The position numbers were made by a program, and so were the translations under genes. Source: Alphaproteobacteria bacterium (GTDB lineage Bacteria > Pseudomonadota > Alphaproteobacteria > Caulobacterales > Caulobacteraceae). Taken from it: 57,647 nucleotides of DNA. The stretch's first letter is position 1. The number at the start of each line of letters is the position of its first letter. Where the stretch lies: positions 1-57,647 of the forward strand of contig JAHKAM010000056.1 in the NCBI GenBank assembly GCA_018826515.1. The letters run 5' to 3'. Positions 1-7,346 of this stretch are shown here, piece after piece. The notes under the pieces are model-generated. The model was not told the DNA's origin and did no database searches. It saw nothing but the letters and a program-made list of their open reading frames with translations.

Positions 1-1
1 C

Positions 2-319
2 GAGGCCCATCAGGAGCGGGCCGCGACGCTGAAGGCCCGGTTCGCCGCCGCCGGCATTCCGGTGATGGACTCGGTCAGCCACATCGTGCCGGTGTTCGTC
101 GGCGATCCGGTCCACACCAAGATGATCTCGGACATGCTGCTGGAAGAGCACGGCGTCTATGTCCAGCCGATCAACTATCCGACCGTGCCCAAGGGCACCG
201 AGCGGCTGCGCTTCACCCCGTCGCCCAACCACACCGACGCCATGATGGACGATCTGGTCAAGGCGATGGACCGGCTGTGGACCCACTGCAACGTGGCGCG
301 CCTGCCGGCGGTGGCCTGA
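2..319 (+). CDS. hemA: 5-aminolevulinate synthase, C-terminal fragment (window edge)
   Basis: The reading frame is open from base 2 and has no start in the window, so only about the last 105 residues are present. The text VFVGDPVHTKMISDMLLEEH, GVYVQPINYPTVPKGTERLR and FTPSPNHT matches the C-terminal lobe of the PLP enzyme that condenses glycine and succinyl-CoA to 5-aminolevulinate (the alphaproteobacterial C4 haem route). The conserved INYPTVP.GTERLR segment lies near the succinyl-CoA pocket in this family. The catalytic lysine is upstream of the window. A 36-bp gap separates it from the small downstream ORF on the same strand. Confidence 0.93.
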   Translation, partial: EAHQERAATLKARFAAAGIPVMDSVSHIVPVFVGDPVHTKMISDMLLEEHGVYVQPINYPTVPKGTERLRFTPSPNHTDAMMDDLVKAMDRLWTHCNVARLPAVA

Positions 320-355
320 TTTCTTCCGCCGGGATGAGCGGGATTTAGTTTCAGT

Positions 356-544
356 ATGGCCAGCGATGAGACTGAACCGGGCGAGGTCATCGTCGAACTG
401 ACCCGCAACGGGGCCTATCTCAAATGCGCGGTCATTCACGTCTCCACCGGCGTGGAGGCCTCGGCCATCGGCCCCGTCACCGAGCGGGCCGGGCTGGAGC
501 GGATCGCCCTCGGCAAGCTGAAGCGTGCGCTCGCCGCGCGCTGA
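356..544 (+). CDS. Small conserved protein of unknown function (62 aa)
   Basis: A 62-residue acidic-then-basic protein, MASDETEPGEVIVELTRNGA..., ends in a basic helix (ERIALGKLKRALAAR). It has no signal peptide, membrane segment or recognisable catalytic motif. The VIVELTRNGAYLKCAVIHVSTGVEASAIGP core reads like a small beta-rich fold and resembles short uncharacterised proteins found before glyA in Caulobacterales, which is my recollection and not a search result. It lies between hemA and glyA on the same strand. A dyad overlaps its stop codon, so the glyA operon may have its own promoter there. Confidence 0.6.
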   Translation: MASDETEPGEVIVELTRNGAYLKCAVIHVSTGVEASAIGPVTERAGLERIALGKLKRALAAR

Positions 545-561
545 CCACAAGATGTTGTGGT
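544..561. promoter_or_regulatory. 18-bp dyad, candidate NrdR box upstream of glyA-nrdR
   Basis: ACCACAA-GATG-TTGTGGT has perfect 7-bp arms around a 4-bp centre. The inner 16 bp fits the NrdR-box layout (nCACAAnATnTTGTGn compared with ACACWATATATWGTGT). It lies 50 bp before the chosen glyA start, and nrdR is the next gene, so autoregulation is plausible. No T-run follows, so it does not look like a terminator. Confidence 0.45.
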
Positions 562-610
562 TGCCGGCCCCGGGGCCTAAATGAACCACCGCACATTTCG
601 GGGACATCAC

Positions 611-1894
611 GTGACCGCCTTCACCCACGCCGCCTATTTCTCGAAGAGCCTGGCCGAGGCCGATCCCGACATCTTCGGCGGCATCCAGGGTGAGCTGAGC
701 CGCCAGAAGGAGCAGATCGAGCTGATCGCCTCCGAGAACATCGTCTCCAGGGCGGTGCTGGAGGCGCAGGGGTCGGTCCTGACCAACAAATACGCCGAGG
801 GCTATCCGGGCCGGCGCTACTATGGCGGCTGCGAATATGTCGACGTCACCGAAAACCTCGCCCGCGAGCGCGCCAAACAGCTGTTCGGCTGCGCCTTCGC
901 CAACGTCCAGCCGCACTCGGGCGCCCAGGCCAACCAGGCGGTGTTCCAGGCCCTGCTGAGCCCCGGTGATACCTTCCTGGGCATGGATCTGGCCGCCGGC
1001 GGCCATCTGACCCACGGCTCGCCCGCCAACCAGTCGGGCAAATGGTTCCGGCCGGTGACCTATACGGTCCGGCAGGGCGACTGCCTGATCGACTATGACA
1101 ACGTCGCCGAAATGGCCGAGCGCGAGAAGCCGAAGCTGATCATCGCCGGGGCCAGCGCCTACAGCCGCCATATCGACTTCAAGCGGTTCCGCGAGATCGC
1201 CGACAGCGTCGGAGCCTATCTGATGGTCGACATGGCGCACTATGCGGGCCTGATCGCGGGCGGCGTCTATCCCGACCCGCTGCCGCACGCCCATGTCGTC
1301 ACCACCACCACCCACAAGACCCTGCGCGGCCCGCGCGGCGGCATGGTGCTGTCGAACGACGTCGAACTGGGCAAGAAGATCAATTCGGCCGTCTTCCCCG
1401 GCCTGCAGGGCGGACCGCTGGAGCATGTCATCGCCGCCAAGGCCGTGGCCTTCGGCGAGGCGCTGAAACCCGAGTTCAAACTCTACGCCCAGCAGGTGGT
1501 CGACAACGCCCGGGCCCTGGCCGCCGTGCTGGTCGAGCGCGGCGCGGCCATCGTCTCGGGCGGCACCGACAGCCATCTGATGCTGGTCGACCTGCGGCCC
1601 AAGGGCGTGACCGGCAAGGCCACCGAGGCGGCGCTGGAGCACGCCCTGATGACCTGCAACAAGAACGGCGTGCCGTTCGACACTGCGCCGTTCACGGTCA
1701 CCTCAGGCGTCCGCCTCGGCACGCCGGCCGGCACCACGCGCGGCTTCGGCGTCGGCGAGTTCCAGCAGGTCGGCCACTGGATCGCCGATGTGATCGACTC
1801 GATGAAGGGGACCGACGAGGCGGACGCCGGCGTGTCGCAGCGCGTCGCCGGCGAGGTGCGTGAACTGACCCGCCGCTTTCCCATCTACGGATAG
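611..1894 (+). CDS. glyA: Serine hydroxymethyltransferase
   Basis: A full-length (427 aa) PLP enzyme that converts serine and tetrahydrofolate to glycine and 5,10-methylene-THF in the cytosol. Visible family signatures are the N-terminal [10 protein letters not shown] (about 37-46), [18 protein letters not shown] (about 61-78) and the PLP-lysine motif [16 protein letters not shown] with Lys236. I chose GTG at 611 because GGGGA lies just upstream and the protein then has the usual length. An in-frame ATG at 581 would add 10 residues that do not look conserved. It is followed 6 bp later by nrdR. Glycine made here could feed HemA, the preceding gene. Confidence 0.95.
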   Translation: MTAFTHAAYFSKSLAEADPDIFGGIQGELSRQKEQIELIASENIVSRAVLEAQGSVLTNKYAEGYPGRRYYGGCEYVDVTENLARERAKQLFGCAFANVQPHSGAQANQAVFQALLSPGDTFLGMDLAAGGHLTHGSPANQSGKWFRPVTYTVRQGDCLIDYDNVAEMAEREKPKLIIAGASAYSRHIDFKRFREIADSVGAYLMVDMAHYAGLIAGGVYPDPLPHAHVVTTTTHKTLRGPRGGMVLSNDVELGKKINSAVFPGLQGGPLEHVIAAKAVAFGEALKPEFKLYAQQVVDNARALAAVLVERGAAIVSGGTDSHLMLVDLRPKGVTGKATEAALEHALMTCNKNGVPFDTAPFTVTSGVRLGTPAGTTRGFGVGEFQQVGHWIADVIDSMKGTDEADAGVSQRVAGEVRELTRRFPIYG

Positions 1895-1900
1895 ACCGCG

Positions 1901-2383
1901 ATGAAATGCCCCTTCTGCGGACATCAGGACACCCAGGTGAAGGACAGCCGCCCGTCGGACGACGGCGCCGCCATCCGTCGCCGCCGGTCCTGTCCGCAGT
2001 GCAGCGGGCGGTTCACCACCTTCGAACGGGTGCAGCTGCGCGAGCTGATGATCCTCAAGCGCAACGGCCGCCGCACGCCGTTCGACCGCGACAAGCTGGA
2101 ACGGTCGCTGAATGTGGCCCTGCGCAAACGGCCGGTTCAGCCCGAACAGGTCGAGCAGCTGGTCAGCCGCATCACCCGCCAGCTGGAAAGCCTCGGCGAG
2201 ACGGAGATCCCGTCCTCGACGGTCGGCGACTTCATCATGAAGGCGCTGAAGTCGGTCGATGAGGTGGCCTATGTCCGCTACGCCTCGGTCTACAAGGATT
2301 TCCGCCACACCGGAGACTTCGCCCGCTTCCTCGGCGCCGAGGGCCTCAACGAGGGACAGGACGACGAGTCCGGTTCGCGCTGA
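1901..2383 (+). CDS. nrdR: Transcriptional repressor NrdR
   Basis: A 160-aa regulator of ribonucleotide reductase genes. The N-terminal zinc ribbon has Cys3, Cys6, Cys31 and Cys34 ([10 protein letters not shown] and [15 protein letters not shown]), followed by an ATP-cone domain (about residues 45-140, starting [20 protein letters not shown]). In this family the ATP cone senses ATP/dATP and the zinc ribbon binds paired NrdR boxes. The stop overlaps the ribD start as TGATG, so the two are translationally coupled. The acidic Gly/Asp-rich tail ([10 protein letters not shown]) is a lineage-specific extension. A candidate NrdR box lies upstream at 544-561. Confidence 0.95.
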   Translation: MKCPFCGHQDTQVKDSRPSDDGAAIRRRRSCPQCSGRFTTFERVQLRELMILKRNGRRTPFDRDKLERSLNVALRKRPVQPEQVEQLVSRITRQLESLGETEIPSSTVGDFIMKALKSVDEVAYVRYASVYKDFRHTGDFARFLGAEGLNEGQDDESGSR

Positions 2384-3012
2384 TGCGTCCGAGCGTCACC
2401 CTGAAGCTGGCCACGTCTCTGGACGGCCGGATCGCGACCGCGTCCGGAGAAAGCCGCTGGATCACCGGCGAGGCCGCCCGTCTCGAAGGCCACCGCCAGC
2501 GCGCCGCCCATGACGCCATCCTGGTCGGCATAGAGACCGTGCTTATGGACGATCCGGAGCTGACCGCCCGCCTGCCGGGCCGGTCCGTCGACCAGCCGCT
2601 GCGCGTGGTGCTCGACAGCCGGTTGCGCACGCCCGCCACGGCGAAGGTCGCGAGCGGCGGCGACAGTCTGATCCTGACAGCCTGTGCGCCGGGCGCCGTG
2701 GGTTCGGCCGTGGTGGAACAGGTCGAAGCCGTCGAGGGCCGTCCAGGCCCCGCCGCCGTCCTGGCCGCCATCCGCCGTCGGGGCGCCGCCTCGGTGCTGA
2801 TCGAGGGCGGCGGACAGGTGGCGGCGTCGTTTCTGCGCGCCGGCCTGGTGGACCGTCTGGAGTGGTTCCGCGCCCCGATCCTGCTGGGCGGGGAGGGACG
2901 GCCCTGTGTGGCGGCCCTGTCGCTGGCGCGGCTTTCCGACGCCCCGCGGTTCCGGCGCCTTGCGGTCGCGCCCTGCGATGACGACCTGTGGGAGCGATAC
3001 GAGAGGCTCTGA
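2383..3012 (+). CDS. RibD-type 5-amino-6-(5-phosphoribosylamino)uracil reductase, reductase domain only
   Basis: A 209-aa protein containing only the RibD C-terminal (DHFR-like) reductase domain, which reduces the ribosylamino pyrimidine with NADPH in riboflavin synthesis. Visible motifs are VTLKLATSLDGRIATASGES (about 5-24), WITGEAARLEGHRQRAAHDA with the following ILVGIETVLMDDPELTARLP, and VLIEGGGQVAASFLRAGLVD. The N-terminal zinc deaminase domain (HAE...PCxxC) of normal RibD, which is about 360 aa, is absent, and no such domain is encoded upstream because nrdR abuts it. The deaminase must then be supplied elsewhere. It overlaps nrdR and ribE by TGATG junctions. Confidence 0.88.
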   Translation: MRPSVTLKLATSLDGRIATASGESRWITGEAARLEGHRQRAAHDAILVGIETVLMDDPELTARLPGRSVDQPLRVVLDSRLRTPATAKVASGGDSLILTACAPGAVGSAVVEQVEAVEGRPGPAAVLAAIRRRGAASVLIEGGGQVAASFLRAGLVDRLEWFRAPILLGGEGRPCVAALSLARLSDAPRFRRLAVAPCDDDLWERYERL

Positions 3013-3602
3013 TGTTCACAGGGATAGTCACAGATATCGGTCGCGTCCGTTCGGTCAGGCAGACCGAGCGCGACCGCCGCTATGAGATCGAGACCGCGTG
3101 GGATACGGCCGGGATCGATCTCGGCGCCTCGATCAGCCACGCGGGCTGCTGCCTGACGGTCACCGAGAAGGGGCCGGGCTGGTTCGCGGTCGAGGTCTCG
3201 GGCGAAACCCTTTCGAAGACCACCCTCGGCGGCTGGCGCGAGGGTGATCCGGTCAATCTGGAGCGGGCCGCGAAGCTGGGCGACGAACTGGGCGGCCATA
3301 TCGTCTCGGGCCATGTCGACGGTCTCGGCCGGGTCGTCTCGGTGACGCCCGAGGGCGGCTCGCACCGGATCGACATCGCCGCTCCGGCGCCGCTGCACCG
3401 CTATATCGCCGCCAAGGGCTCGATCACGGTCGACGGGGTGTCGCTGACGGTCAATGCGGTCGAGGGCGAGGTCTTCGGCCTGAACATCATTCCCCACACC
3501 TGGGAAGCGACCACGCTCGGCGCCCTGAAACCGGGCGATGCGGTCAATCTGGAGATCGACATGCTGGCGCGATACCTCGCGCGGTGGCAGGAGACGGCGT
3601 GA
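3012..3602 (+). CDS. ribE: Riboflavin synthase subunit alpha
   Basis: A 196-aa enzyme that dismutates 6,7-dimethyl-8-ribityllumazine to riboflavin. The start MFTGIVTDIG is the diagnostic N-terminus of the family. The protein has two lumazine-binding barrels, the first containing SHAGCCLTVTEKG and VSGETLSKTTLGGWREGD, the second GGHIVSGHVDGLGRVV, GSITVDGVSLTVN and IIPHTWEATTLGALKPGD. ATG at 3012 overlaps the ribD stop (TGATG), and its own stop overlaps the ribBA start in the same way, so the cluster looks like one coupled operon. Confidence 0.96.
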   Translation: MFTGIVTDIGRVRSVRQTERDRRYEIETAWDTAGIDLGASISHAGCCLTVTEKGPGWFAVEVSGETLSKTTLGGWREGDPVNLERAAKLGDELGGHIVSGHVDGLGRVVSVTPEGGSHRIDIAAPAPLHRYIAAKGSITVDGVSLTVNAVEGEVFGLNIIPHTWEATTLGALKPGDAVNLEIDMLARYLARWQETA

Positions 3603-4735
3603 TGCAACTGGCCGCGAACATGAACGACAGCCCGATCAGCCCCATCGAGGACATCCTCGAGGACGCCCGCAACGGCAAGCCCTACATCCTCGTCGACGCC
3701 GAGGACCGGGAGAACGAGGGCGACATCATCATTCCGGCCCAGTTCGCCACGCCGGACCAGATCAATTTCATGGCCCGCTACGCCCGCGGCCTGATCTGCC
3801 TGGCCATCACGGCTGACCGCGCCCGCCAGCTGCGTCTGCCGCCCATGGCCGCCGAAAACCGCGAGAGCATGGGCACCGCCTTCACCGTCTCGATCGAGGC
3901 GAAGGAGGGGGTCACGACCGGCATTTCGGCGGCCGATCGGGCCCGGACCGTCCAGGTCGCCGCCGACCCGGCCCGGAGCGCCGACGACATCGTCTCGCCG
4001 GGGCACGTGTTCCCGCTGGTCGCCCGCGACGGCGGCGTTCTGGTTCGCACCGGCCACACCGAGGCGGCGGTCGACATCAGCCGCATGGCCGGGCTGACGC
4101 CCGCCGGCGTGATCTGCGAGATCATGAACGACGACGGCTCGATGGCCCGGATGCCGGATCTGGTCGCCTTCGCCCAGCTGCACGGACTGAAGATCGGCAC
4201 CATCGCCGACCTGATCGCCTATCGCCGCCGCACCGAACGCTATGTCGAGCGCGTCATGGACACGCCATTCGAGAGCATCCACGGCGGGCCGTTCCGTCTG
4301 ATGCTGTACCGGAACACCATCGAGGGCGCCGAACATGTGGCCCTGGTCCACGGCAAGATCGAGCCGGGCAAGCCGACGCTGGTGCGCATGCACCAGGTCG
4401 ATTTCGCCGCCGATCTGCTGGGCCATGTCGAGGCCCGCCAAAGCTACATCCCCAAGGCCCTCAAGGTGATCAGCGACCATCCGGGGGCGGGCGTGACCGT
4501 GTTCCTGCGCGATCCGGATTTGCACGGGCTGGCCGAGCGACTGGCGGGGGTCGAGAAGCCGGTCGCCGTCGACCGTTCGATCCGCAACTACGGCGTCGGG
4601 GCCCAGATCCTGCTGGATCTCGGGGTGCGCGACATGATCGTGATGAGCTCGACCCGCCCCAACCCCGCCGCGCTTGAGGGCTACGGCCTGCGCATCGTCG
4701 GCTGGCGCGACATGGACGGAGAAGACCAATCCTGA
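3602..4735 (+). CDS. ribB: 3,4-dihydroxy-2-butanone-4-phosphate synthase with degenerate GTP-cyclohydrolase-II-like domain
   Basis: A 377-aa RibBA-type fusion. The N-terminal RibB half (about 1-215) keeps the catalytic acidic motif EDRENEGD (34-41) plus SPGHVFPLVARDGG and RTGHTEAAVDI. It makes the four-carbon precursor from ribulose 5-phosphate. The C-terminal half (about 220-370) has RibA-like text (HVALVHGKIE, PTLVRMHQVDFAADLLG, YGVGAQILLDLGV) but lacks the three zinc cysteines of the RibA motif (GSLRCDCG-type), so it is unlikely to hydrolyse GTP. Such hybrids are called RibBX in the literature. Start ATG 3602 is coupled to ribE; ATG 3620 is a possible shorter start. Confidence 0.92.
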   Translation: MQLAANMNDSPISPIEDILEDARNGKPYILVDAEDRENEGDIIIPAQFATPDQINFMARYARGLICLAITADRARQLRLPPMAAENRESMGTAFTVSIEAKEGVTTGISAADRARTVQVAADPARSADDIVSPGHVFPLVARDGGVLVRTGHTEAAVDISRMAGLTPAGVICEIMNDDGSMARMPDLVAFAQLHGLKIGTIADLIAYRRRTERYVERVMDTPFESIHGGPFRLMLYRNTIEGAEHVALVHGKIEPGKPTLVRMHQVDFAADLLGHVEARQSYIPKALKVISDHPGAGVTVFLRDPDLHGLAERLAGVEKPVAVDRSIRNYGVGAQILLDLGVRDMIVMSSTRPNPAALEGYGLRIVGWRDMDGEDQS

Positions 4736-5193
4736 GCGATCCCTACCGCGTCCTCATCGTCGAGGCGCGCTTCTATGACGACCTGGCCGACGCCCTGCTT
4801 GAGGGGGCGAAGGCCGCCCTGCGCGAGCGGAACGTGCAGTTCGACGTCGTCTCCGTGCCCGGCGCGCTGGAAGTGCCGACGGCCATCGCCCTCGCAGTCG
4901 AGGCCGGTCGCTATCCGACCGCGCCCCGCTATGACGGATTCGTGGCCCTGGGCTGTGTGATCCGGGGCGAAACCTATCATTTCGAGATCGTCTCGGATCA
5001 GTCGGCGGCCGGGATCCGCAATCTGGGTCTGAACGGCGTGGTGATCGGCAACGGCATCCTGACCACCGAGGACGAGGCCCAGGCCTGGGCCCGCGCCCGC
5101 GTGAGCGAAGGCGACAAGGGAGGCGGCGCCGCCAACGCCTGCATGGACCTCATTGCCTTGCGCAAGCGGCTGCGCGTAGGACTGGGCGCGTGA
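4732..5193 (+). CDS. ribH: 6,7-dimethyl-8-ribityllumazine synthase
   Basis: A 153-aa lumazine synthase that condenses the RibB product with the pyrimidine from RibD. Recognisable text is [20 protein letters not shown] near the N-terminus, [35 protein letters not shown] with the active-site His of YHFE, and [13 protein letters not shown]. No ATG, GTG or TTG lies in frame between the upstream region and 4831, and starting at 4831 would remove about 33 conserved residues. The only sensible start is CTG at 4732, which overlaps the ribBA stop as CTGA and is preceded by GGAGA about 9 nt upstream. It overlaps nusB by 4 bp. Confidence 0.9.
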   Translation: MSDPYRVLIVEARFYDDLADALLEGAKAALRERNVQFDVVSVPGALEVPTAIALAVEAGRYPTAPRYDGFVALGCVIRGETYHFEIVSDQSAAGIRNLGLNGVVIGNGILTTEDEAQAWARARVSEGDKGGGAANACMDLIALRKRLRVGLGA

Positions 5194-5720
5194 CCGAACC
5201 CGCCAGCCTCCAATCCGTGCTCGAGCAACTCGCCGAGGCCGAAAAGCAACGCGCCGAGCCGCAGCTGACCAGCCGGCAGCGGCGCGCCCGCACGGTCGCG
5301 CGCCTCGCGGCGGTTCAGGCGCTCTATCAGATGGAGCTGGCCGGCGAGGGCGTGGACACGGTCATCACCGAATTCTCCAATCACCGGTTCGACGCCGACA
5401 TCGAGGGCGAACCCCTGGCCGAGGCGGATGAGGCCTATTTCGCCGAGATCGTGCGCGGCGTGGTCGGCGGGCAGAAGGACATCGACACCGCGGTGAAGGC
5501 GCGGCTGGCCTCGAACTGGCGGCTGGAGCGGCTCGACTCGACCTTGCGGGCCCTGCTGCGCGCCGGGGCCTGGGAGCTGCGCGACCGCCAGGACGTGCCG
5601 CGTGAAATCGTCATCGATGAATATGTCGAACTGGCCAAGGCCTTCTTCGACGACGCCGAGGCGAAATTCGTCAATGCGGCGCTGGACGGCGTCGCCCGAG
5701 ACGTTCGTCCCAAGGCCTAG
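5190..5720 (+). CDS. nusB: Transcription antitermination factor NusB
   Basis: A 176-aa helical protein that binds boxA RNA with NusE for antitermination, mainly on rRNA operons. The core [20 protein letters not shown] (about 30-49), [20 protein letters not shown] and [20 protein letters not shown], then [10 protein letters not shown], is the NusB signature. An extra charged N-terminal extension of about 28 residues ([20 protein letters not shown]...) precedes the core. The start is GTG at 5190, overlapping the ribH stop by 4 bp. The ribH-nusB-thiL order is common in proteobacteria. Confidence 0.95.
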   Translation: MTEPASLQSVLEQLAEAEKQRAEPQLTSRQRRARTVARLAAVQALYQMELAGEGVDTVITEFSNHRFDADIEGEPLAEADEAYFAEIVRGVVGGQKDIDTAVKARLASNWRLERLDSTLRALLRAGAWELRDRQDVPREIVIDEYVELAKAFFDDAEAKFVNAALDGVARDVRPKA

Positions 5721-5728
5721 GGGAGCCG

Positions 5729-6718
5729 ATGCCCGCGGTCGATGTCGCCGGCGAATTCGAGACCATCCGACGGCTGTTCGCGCCGCTGGCTCATCCGGAA
5801 TGGGGCCGGGGGTTGGCGGATGACGTGGCGGTTGTTCCCTCGAGGCCCGGCCACGACCTGGTGCTGACCAAGGACGCCATCGTCGAAGGCGTCCATTTCC
5901 TGCCTGCGGATCCGCTCGACACCGTCGCCCGCAAGCTGATGCGGGTGAACCTGTCAGACCTGGCGGCCAAGGGGGCCGAGCCGTTCGGCTATTTGCTGGC
6001 CTGCCACTGGTCGTCGCGCTGCGGCTGGCCCGAGCGGATGATCTTCGTCGACGGGCTCCGGACCGATCAGAAGGCCTTCGGCGTCGCCCTGCTGGGCGGC
6101 GACACGGTCAATACGCCGGGGCCGGCCAGCTTCTCCATGACCCTGCTCGGCTGGACGCCCAAGGGCCGCACCGTCGGCCGGGCCGGAGCGCGCGCCGGTG
6201 ATCTGGTCTTTGTGACGGGGGCCATCGGCGACGGTTGGCTGGGTCTCGAGGCGGTGCAGGACAAACTGTCTCTGGATCCGGAGCGGATCGCGGCCCTGTC
6301 CGACCATTACCGGACGCCGATGCCGCGGACGGAATTCAGCCTGCCGATCCGCGACCTGGCCTCGGCCTCGATCGACGTCTCCGACGGCCTGATCGCCGAT
6401 CTGGACCATCTGGCGAAGGCGAGCGGCGTGGGGATCGAGATCGATCTGGAGAGCGTGCCGCTGTCGGCGGCCGGCCAGGCCTGGTTCGACAGTCGGGTCG
6501 ATGAACAGGCGGCGCTCGAGAGGCTGGTCACCGGCGGGGATGACTATGAGATCGCTTTCACCGCCCCGGCGCGGGATGAGGCGGCCCTTCGGCGGGAGGC
6601 CGAGCGTCGTCACCTGCGCCTGACCCGTATCGGTCGCGTCACGGCCGGGCAGGGGGTGGTGGCCCGGTTCGGCGGCCGGGCGGTCGCCTTCGACCGACCG
6701 GGCTTCACGCACAGCTGA
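5729..6718 (+). CDS. thiL: Thiamine-monophosphate kinase
   Basis: A 329-aa ATP-dependent kinase converting thiamine phosphate to thiamine diphosphate. Family motifs are LADDVAVVPSRPGHDLVLTK (about 30-49), KLMRVNLSDLAAKGAEPFGY with the Mg2+-binding N..D, GDTVNTPGP, DVSDGLIADLDHLA and TGGDDYEIAF. ATG at 5729 has GGGAG upstream. It sits 8 bp after nusB and is probably cotranscribed. The gap to the next gene is 37 bp. Confidence 0.95.
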   Translation: MPAVDVAGEFETIRRLFAPLAHPEWGRGLADDVAVVPSRPGHDLVLTKDAIVEGVHFLPADPLDTVARKLMRVNLSDLAAKGAEPFGYLLACHWSSRCGWPERMIFVDGLRTDQKAFGVALLGGDTVNTPGPASFSMTLLGWTPKGRTVGRAGARAGDLVFVTGAIGDGWLGLEAVQDKLSLDPERIAALSDHYRTPMPRTEFSLPIRDLASASIDVSDGLIADLDHLAKASGVGIEIDLESVPLSAAGQAWFDSRVDEQAALERLVTGGDDYEIAFTAPARDEAALRREAERRHLRLTRIGRVTAGQGVVARFGGRAVAFDRPGFTHS

Positions 6719-6755
6719 CAACGAAATCTCAAGGCCTGCCGGTCAGGGTGGCGGA

Positions 6756-7172
6756 ATGCGCCGTCGTGATCTCATCGCCGCCACCGCCGTCATCTCCGCC
6801 GTCGCTCCGGCGGCGTTGGCCGAAGACGCGCCGTCGGGCGGCCAGAGCCTGAGCATGCCCGGCGTGGGCCTTCCGATCATCACGGAAGGCCGGCTGCGCA
6901 ACTATGTCTTCGTGTCGCTGCGCCTGCATCTCGGGGGGTCGGCGACGCCGGAGACGATGCGCGCCAAGGAGGCCTTCCTGCGGGACGCCCTGGTCCGGGC
7001 CAGTCACAGGACGCCTTTCGTGGTGGCGGACGACTGGACCCGAATCGATACCGCCGCCCTGACGGCCAGCCTGATGCGCAGCGCCGCGACCATCGCGGGA
7101 CGCGGTTCGGTGACCCGTGTCGAGATCGTCAGCCAGGCCCCGCGCCGCCGGACCGGCGTCCAGTCCCGCTGA
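6756..7172 (+). CDS. Exported protein of unknown function (138 aa)
   Basis: The N-terminus MRRRDLIAATAVISAVAPAA followed by LAED looks like a signal peptide with an arginine-rich, possibly Tat-type, n-region. The mature part (GVGLPIITEGRLRNYVFVSL, then RLHLGGSATPETMRAKEAFL) suggests a membrane-proximal periplasmic domain loosely like FliL or other TGRL-type proteins, but I cannot assign it. It lies between thiL and hppA on the same strand. Most likely it is a conserved Caulobacterales periplasmic protein. The 174-bp gap downstream should hold the hppA promoter. Confidence 0.65.
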   Translation: MRRRDLIAATAVISAVAPAALAEDAPSGGQSLSMPGVGLPIITEGRLRNYVFVSLRLHLGGSATPETMRAKEAFLRDALVRASHRTPFVVADDWTRIDTAALTASLMRSAATIAGRGSVTRVEIVSQAPRRRTGVQSR

Positions 7173-7346
7173 TCCGCATTCGCCTGTTGCGTCGGCCCCC
7201 CGCATTTGGCACGTTTCCGCCGCAATTCCCCATGGACGCGACAGGCGTCCGTTGCGCACGGGGGGACCGGAAGGCGGAAAGAGGCGAATAACGCCCGCCG
7301 CGCCAAGGAACCGGGCGTCCTTTGATTCACAGGACTTGGAAACGTC

